Source: CAYYNQ01 sp964473105
Lineage (GTDB): Bacteria; Sumerlaeota; Sumerlaeia; MVZB01
Assembly: GCA_964473105.1 (NCBI GenBank)
Contig: CAYYNQ010000085.1
Span: 1 to 58,577 of the forward strand
Reading direction: 5' to 3'
Length of the DNA: 58,577 nucleotides
Shown here: one piece after another, positions 54,704 to 58,577 of the stretch
How positions within the stretch are numbered: position 1 is the first letter of the stretch
Layout: every line of letters starts with the position of its first letter
The notes under the pieces: generated by a model
What the model was told of the DNA's origin: nothing
The model's input: the letters and a program-made list of their open reading frames with translations, nothing else
Databases searched by the model: none
Position numbers and translations under genes: made by a program

Positions 54704-56098
54704 CTAAAAGGCCCCTTTTCCGAAGATCACGGCCGGGATCGTCCGCAGCAGGATGGCGAGATCCAGCCATAAGGACCAGTTGCGGATGTAATAGAAGTCA
54801 TATTCGAGGTTGTAATGCAGGGGCAGATGTTTTCGGCCGGCAATCTGCCACAGTCCGGTGATCCCCTGGGGAACATCCAGCCTACGCCGCTGCCAAGGTT
54901 CATACTGTTCAACGATAAACGGCATCTCCGGGCGTGGGCCGACAATACTCATGTCGCCGCGCAATACATTCCAGAACTGCGGAAGTTCATCGAGGCTGGT
55001 CTTGCGCAGGAACCTTCCAAACCGGGTGATCCGCATGTCGCCCTGATCAACCGGGGCCTGCGAATAGGGATTGGCTTCGCTGGACATCGTCCTGAACTTG
55101 AAAAGCCTGAATACTTTTCCATCTTTGCCCACGCGCTCGTGGGCAAAGATCGCAGGGCCGGGGGAATCGATCCTGATCAGGATCGATATCAGGGCGAACA
55201 GAGGAGCCGACATCAGGGTGAATAACAGTGTCGCCGCAAGATCGAGCATGCGCTTGGTCAGCAAGGCAACTGGAGTCAGTCGACCTTCACGCAGCAGGAT
55301 AACCGGGAAGTCCCCGATCTCATCGATCTTGACACGGTCGGTTATCACCTGCAGAAGGTCGTCCTTGACTATCTTGAAACGCACTCCCGCATTCTCGCAC
55401 TTGACGATCATGTCAAACGTCTTGTTCTGAGACAATCCCGGAATGGCAAGGAAGACCTCCTCGATACGATATCGTAAAAGCAGGTTGACCAGGTCCTTCC
55501 CATCACCGATCACCGGGACATCATCCCCCTTGTCGCCCAGTAGATCGGCCTGTTTGTCAATAACCCCCACGAGAATATAGCCAATCTCGGGCTGCGTCAG
55601 GATCCTGCGCGCAACCTGCTTTCCTGTTTCCCCGGCTCCGATAATGGCCGTTCGGGTCAGCCCTAGCCCCTTCTGGCGCAGGTGTTCCTTGATCATCTTC
55701 AGCGTGGTGCGACTGACATACAGATAGACCAACTGCCCGGCAATCGAGATCCCGATTACTGCCCTTCCCGGATCCCATCGGTCCTTCGTGATGTGTGCCA
55801 TGGCAAACGTGGCGAGCAAAAGAACCAGCCCGGACTTGAAAATATTCTCAGCCTCATTCAGCGAACTGATACGGTCCCGATGTGAATACTGCCTGAACAA
55901 CGCCAGCACAAACAACCAAGTCGGCAGCAGAAAGCCGAGTGCGCCCCGATAGGTCCCTATCGCGTCAATCGGCCTGGGAAAATATGCGTCAAGACCATGG
56001 CGAATATGCCATGACCCGATCCAGATCAGACTGAAAGCAACCAGGTCAAAGGCCACGAGACACAGGGTCAGGAAATGACTTTTCCAGAATGATTGCAT
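54704..56098 (-). CDS. Polyprenyl glycosylphosphotransferase (WbaP/exopolysaccharide type)
   Basis: Initiates exopolysaccharide or O-antigen repeat-unit assembly by moving a sugar phosphate onto undecaprenyl phosphate. Four hydrophobic helices (about 10-135) precede a CoA-binding-like domain (TAIIGAGETGKQVARRIL near 150). A re-entrant helix (RMLDLAATLLFTLMSAPLFALI, about 290) and the catalytic domain follow, with SPGPAIFAHERVGKDGKVFRLFKFRTM, DELPQFWNVLRGDMSIVGPRPE and GLWQIAGR. ATG 56098 has GAGG five bases upstream, giving 464 residues. The flippase that would export its product in this window is decayed (2132-3677). Confidence 0.92.
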   Translation of the reverse strand: MQSFWKSHFLTLCLVAFDLVAFSLIWIGSWHIRHGLDAYFPRPIDAIGTYRGALGFLLPTWLFVLALFRQYSHRDRISSLNEAENIFKSGLVLLLATFAMAHITKDRWDPGRAVIGISIAGQLVYLYVSRTTLKMIKEHLRQKGLGLTRTAIIGAGETGKQVARRILTQPEIGYILVGVIDKQADLLGDKGDDVPVIGDGKDLVNLLLRYRIEEVFLAIPGLSQNKTFDMIVKCENAGVRFKIVKDDLLQVITDRVKIDEIGDFPVILLREGRLTPVALLTKRMLDLAATLLFTLMSAPLFALISILIRIDSPGPAIFAHERVGKDGKVFRLFKFRTMSSEANPYSQAPVDQGDMRITRFGRFLRKTSLDELPQFWNVLRGDMSIVGPRPEMPFIVEQYEPWQRRRLDVPQGITGLWQIAGRKHLPLHYNLEYDFYYIRNWSLWLDLAILLRTIPAVIFGKGAF

Positions 56099-56285
56099 TG
56101 CAACCTCGATCCTAATTGTTGGTCGATCTCTCCGACAACTGGCCCGGAGGGGTGCGGACTGGATATAAATGCCTGATTTCAAAGGAATCGGCAATCTTCA
56201 AAATCGTCTGGCTCACATATTGCAGTAAACCCCTTTAAATTGACATCGGAACACACCCGAAATCCGGGACAACGGGAGTATGACC

Positions 56286-56564
56286 ATGAAGAATGACCTG
56301 ATTTCAGCAAAGGCACGCAATGACCATGCATTTCAGGTTGAGATGACGGTTTCTGTTGTCGCCATTATACTTATGATGGTGGGTCGTGGCTCAGCAACAG
56401 CACCTGAAACGTCATGGGTCAATACCTCAGGCTCAACGGACCCCATTCGAGTCAACATACGGGAGGTGGGCTTGGAGCCAGCGATTGGTGTGAAACAAAT
56501 TGCATCAGCACCGTGCAATGAGTTGCAAAATCGACCCTTTATACACCAGCAGGATGATGTGTGA
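56286..56564 (+). CDS. Small hypothetical protein
   Basis: A 92-codon frame with GGGAG eight bases before its ATG and one hydrophobic stretch (about residues 20-33, VSVVAIILMMVG) that could be a signal peptide, cut near SATA. The rest has no recognisable motif. It is divergent from the glycosylphosphotransferase gene. It may be a real small exported protein or a chance frame; I lean slightly toward chance. Confidence 0.3.
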   Translation: MKNDLISAKARNDHAFQVEMTVSVVAIILMMVGRGSATAPETSWVNTSGSTDPIRVNIREVGLEPAIGVKQIASAPCNELQNRPFIHQQDDV

Positions 56565-56746
56565 TCCCCTGATTTTGACCAAGCACTACAATCACCCCCT
56601 ACTTGCAATCTTAACCGGTTGAATCCGACCGAACTTCATTATCTACCAGTTCCAAATGATAGATGTTACCCTCATCCCGACACGGGCCATATCAGTAATG
56701 ATTTCATTGCGTGACTTCGTGATATTTTAAACAACGATGTCGAGCG

Positions 56747-57409
56747 CTAATCATTCAGGGGCGGTGCCTTGCTATCACGATCCCAGATGATCTCATCACC
56801 GAGCATGTGATTTCTTTTAAGGATATCGGATGCAAAGCGGGACAGCACAAAGAAGACATCGGACAGGCGGTTGACCATGCTCTTGACATCAACGCTCACC
56901 TCCTCCGAGTCATCCAGTACGAATATGTTGCACTCGGCGCGGCGACAGACAACACGGCAAAGATGCAGCGTGGTCACGAGTGGATGACCTCCCGGCAGCA
57001 CGAAGTCCTTGAGCGGGGGGAGATCCTTGTTCAGCAGGTCGATCATGTTTTCAAGGTAATTGACATGTTCACCGGTGATAAGGGGCATGTTATCCCAGCG
57101 CTGATGGACGGGCGTAGCCAAGTCACCACTCAGGGTGAATAAAAGATTCTGTATATAGGCGAGGTGCCTCTCGATGAGGACAAGGCCTGGTTCACCGGAT
57201 CGAAGATCGCGTACAGACGTGACAAGGAACTGGTCGCGCGCAGCGCCCAGATGAACCTGAAGCTCATCCACCGACCCGTAGGCGACTACGCGGGCCGAGG
57301 TTTTGGCCACTCGAACTCCGCTTGCCAAACTGGTTTTCCCATCATCGCCACCCCGGGTGTATATTTGCGTGATCCGGTGTTTTTCGGTTTTTGATTGGGA
57401 GTTGGACAT
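56747..57409 (-). CDS. Cob(I)alamin adenosyltransferase, PduO type
   Basis: Transfers the adenosyl group of ATP to cob(I)alamin to make coenzyme B12. The 220-residue protein has the family N-terminus YTRGGDDGKTSLASG, then VVAYGSVDELQVHLG, an LYNIQN-like segment (IQNLLFTLSGDLATP), and the LPGGHPLVTTLHLCRVVCRRAECN motif, where LPGG and RRAE are conserved. It lacks the C-terminal HbpS-like domain of PduO itself. Together with the corrinoid protein at 39921 it shows that the organism uses corrinoids, although no B12-synthesis gene is seen. Confidence 0.92.
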   Translation of the reverse strand: MSNSQSKTEKHRITQIYTRGGDDGKTSLASGVRVAKTSARVVAYGSVDELQVHLGAARDQFLVTSVRDLRSGEPGLVLIERHLAYIQNLLFTLSGDLATPVHQRWDNMPLITGEHVNYLENMIDLLNKDLPPLKDFVLPGGHPLVTTLHLCRVVCRRAECNIFVLDDSEEVSVDVKSMVNRLSDVFFVLSRFASDILKRNHMLGDEIIWDRDSKAPPLND

Positions 57410-57701
57410 GATCGGGGGCTTGTCGATTCAGAATCAGGATAAACGGCATAGATTCCGCCATGATACCGGAAGTGTGCCTTGAAAGAAAAGGCCGTTCGAG
57501 CCCGTTCCCTGAAAGCCAAGGGGGGCAAGTGGGACATCAGGGGCCGGATGGCCTGGCCTTAAGCAGCCTACTACGCCCGGATATTACATATGACGGAAGC
57601 ACCACATTGATCACGGAAATCTCAAGATATCAGTGATAAGCATGAAGCAGGCTTGACAAATTGCACCTGATTCTGAATGATATGGGGGCTCTATGCAATG
57701 C

Positions 57702-57777
57702 TCCGGCGTAGCGCAATTGGTAGCGCAGCGGACTGTTAATCCGTTGGTTGTTGGTTCGAGTCCAACCGCCGGAGCCA
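57702..57777 (+). tRNA. tRNA-Asn (GTT)
   Basis: A complete cloverleaf: acceptor arms TCCGGCG (57702-57708) and CGCCGGA (57767-57773), D-arm CGCAATTGGTAGCG, anticodon stem-loop with loop CTGTTAA (anticodon GTT), T-arm GGTTCGAGTCC, discriminator G and encoded CCA (57775-57777). The T loop and stem pair fully. It is the only tRNA I found in the window. Confidence 0.97.
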
Positions 57778-58004
57778 GTTTTCTCTTACCACAAACTGAA
57801 TGTTTCCAATAAGGTTTGTGGCTCTGCGTTATCAACCGACCAAAACTTCGATTTCCTCTATTCCAGCCCCATTCGATGCTGGTTCCAGCCCCGTTCTCGG
57901 AAACATTCCGGAAACATTGTCCCCGGCTGCTTCGGCGGTCGGGGATCTCTTTATTCCGGGCCATCTCACAGGGCAGACCCCCTGAAATCACCCGGCATCA
58001 GCGC
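57778..58004. other. Spacer between tRNA-Asn and the repeat protein
   Basis: About 230 bases. The frames here are read-throughs of the tRNA and match nothing. I saw no copy of the tRNA 3' end that would mark an attachment site within the window. Confidence 0.4.
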
Positions 58005-58397
58005 TTACGGATAGGGGACGCCGTTGACCAAGCAATAAGATATCGTGGGGCCGCCGGTTCCTGAGAAACTGTCTGTTCCAGCGGAGCAGAAATAGTACTT
58101 GCCCCCAAGGCCATCACCGTTGTAGCCAAAAGATTCGACCCCCGCCGTGCAGCTGGTGAACGTGCCGGTTGCAGCGCCGTAGCCGAAGGACCCATCCCCG
58201 CCGCCGAAGGACTCATCCCCCCCGGCGCAGTTGGTGAACGTGCCGCTTGCCGTACCGTAGCGGCCGAAGGAACCGTCCCCCCCGTTGCAATTGGTGAACG
58301 TGCCGCTCGCCGTGCCGTTGTAGCCGAAGGAATCTTCACCCCCGGTGCAGTCCTTAAATATACCGCTCGCTGTTCCGTCCCAGCCGAAGGAACTATC
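58005..58397 (-). CDS. C-terminal end of a 20-residue-repeat protein (partial)
   Basis: Read on the minus strand from about 58397 to the TAA at 58005-58007, the chain consists of imperfect 20-residue repeats of the form xGTASGTFTNCxGGDxSFGx, matching 60-base DNA repeats. I count about four and a half copies, one with a six-residue duplication (GDGSFG). It ends in NGDGLGGKYYFC and CLVNGVPYP. Each repeat has one Cys. There is no ATG, GTG or TTG in this frame up to the window edge. To the right of about 58397 the minus-strand translation stops looking like the repeat. Beta-solenoid or tail-fibre-like structure is plausible but unproven. Confidence 0.6.
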   Translation of the reverse strand, partial: DSSFGWDGTASGIFKDCTGGEDSFGYNGTASGTFTNCNGGDGSFGRYGTASGTFTNCAGGDESFGGGDGSFGYGAATGTFTSCTAGVESFGYNGDGLGGKYYFCSAGTDSFSGTGGPTISYCLVNGVPYP

Positions 58398-58577
58398 CCC
58401 CGGAACTGCGCGAGCAGCGGTTTGCCGGGGACACGGCCCCGCGCCCCGCCGACAATGACGCGATCCACGACGGGTTGCTTGCCCAGGAGGTCCGCGACGT
58501 GCTGGCCCGGTTGGGGCTGGATTGGAGCGGCTGGTCGGCCAATGCGTCCGACGGCAAGCAGGTCATCCAGTATGGGG
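58358..58577 (+). CDS. S74 (endosialidase-type) chaperone domain, partial and without start
   Basis: A plus-strand frame, open from just after a TAA (58355-58357) to the right edge, encodes from about 58391 a sequence matching the intramolecular chaperone of tail fibres and endosialidases (peptidase S74 family): DAIHDGLLAQEVRDVL and GLDWSGW, followed by an ASDGKQ..QYG segment. This domain normally sits at the very C-terminus of phage tail spikes and some bacterial surface proteins and cleaves itself off after folding. It has no start codon, and the coding pattern begins within the minus-strand repeat region, so it is a truncated or rearranged piece. Confidence 0.65.
   Translation, partial: MYRSLFRPSRRNYPPELREQRFAGDTAPRPADNDAIHDGLLAQEVRDVLARLGLDWSGWSANASDGKQVIQYG

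Noticed and set aside
57611..57991. Minus-strand frame with the sequence VGLEPTTNGLTVRCATNC
   Set aside because: This is a well-known spurious frame antisense to a tRNA gene, here tRNA-Asn.
57748..58014. Plus-strand frame beginning LVRVQPPEPV
   Set aside because: It starts inside the tRNA-Asn T arm and has no independent start signal.
57998..58468. 156-codon minus-strand frame over the repeat region
   Set aside because: It is in a different frame from the repeat protein; its Arg/Ala/Pro-rich translation is a shadow of the 60-base repeats.

Overview
The window looks like a piece of a bacterial chromosome of moderate GC content with ordinary bacterial gene starts (ATG, with some GTG and TTG). 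It carries housekeeping genes found across Bacteria: ftsZ, queA, groES-groEL, dnaK, rpoZ, prmC, ligA, dut, mrdA, fabI, mdh and a tRNA-Asn. Other genes suggest a Gram-negative-type organism from a little-sampled lineage. These are an McsB-type protein arginine kinase next to clpC, an RdgC homologue, a lipoprotein, a DUF4212/sodium-solute symporter pair, a corrinoid protein, a stand-alone AICAR transformylase and a bacterial family-B DNA polymerase with degraded catalytic motifs. I cannot name the phylum. A PVC-like or deltaproteobacteria-like candidate phylum would fit, but that is inference.

Layout. 1-5616: 3' end of ftsZ, queA, a decayed polysaccharide flippase and an AGCS amino-acid symporter. 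5617-7060: about 1.4 kb without a convincing gene, holding AT-rich DNA and two inverted repeats. 7061-14301: mcsB, clpC, an orphan oppF-type ATPase, fabI and a GT2 glycosyltransferase. 14621-19811: a chaperone block (groES, groEL, dnaK) followed by rpoZ and a small lipoprotein. 19883-25788: tpx, prmC, a GT4 glycosyltransferase and the unusual family-B DNA polymerase. 25936-36813: a deoxyhypusine-synthase-like protein, mdh, a gamma-carbonic-anhydrase-like protein, two coupled SPFH/band-7 proteins, rdgC with a partner gene, a two-subunit sodium symporter and a Cys-rich secreted protein. 36891-46294: ligA, dut, the corrinoid protein, a frameshifted secreted DNRLRE-like gene, a GH127-like secreted glycosidase, a TIGR01777 epimerase and tandem UPF0145 genes. 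46344-57409: a second, divergent Hsp70 with its own GrpE-like partner, two unknown envelope proteins, PBP2, AICAR transformylase, a polyprenyl glycosylphosphotransferase and a PduO-type cobalamin adenosyltransferase. 57702-58577: tRNA-Asn, then a 20-residue-repeat protein end on the minus strand abutting a tail-fibre-type S74 chaperone domain on the plus strand.

Themes. Protein quality control is prominent: McsB/ClpC, GroESL, DnaK, the Hsp70-GrpE-like pair and two SPFH proteins. Envelope and exopolysaccharide genes are scattered (GT2, GT4, WbaP-like transferase, PBP2, broken flippase). Corrinoid use is suggested by the corrinoid protein and the cobalamin adenosyltransferase. The most notable items are the polymerase with an altered motif C, the Hsp70/GrpE-like pair, the RdgC partner gene, and the repeat/S74 mosaic beside tRNA-Asn. 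Several genes are decayed, and exact nine-base G or C runs recur, so some frameshifts could be sequencing errors.
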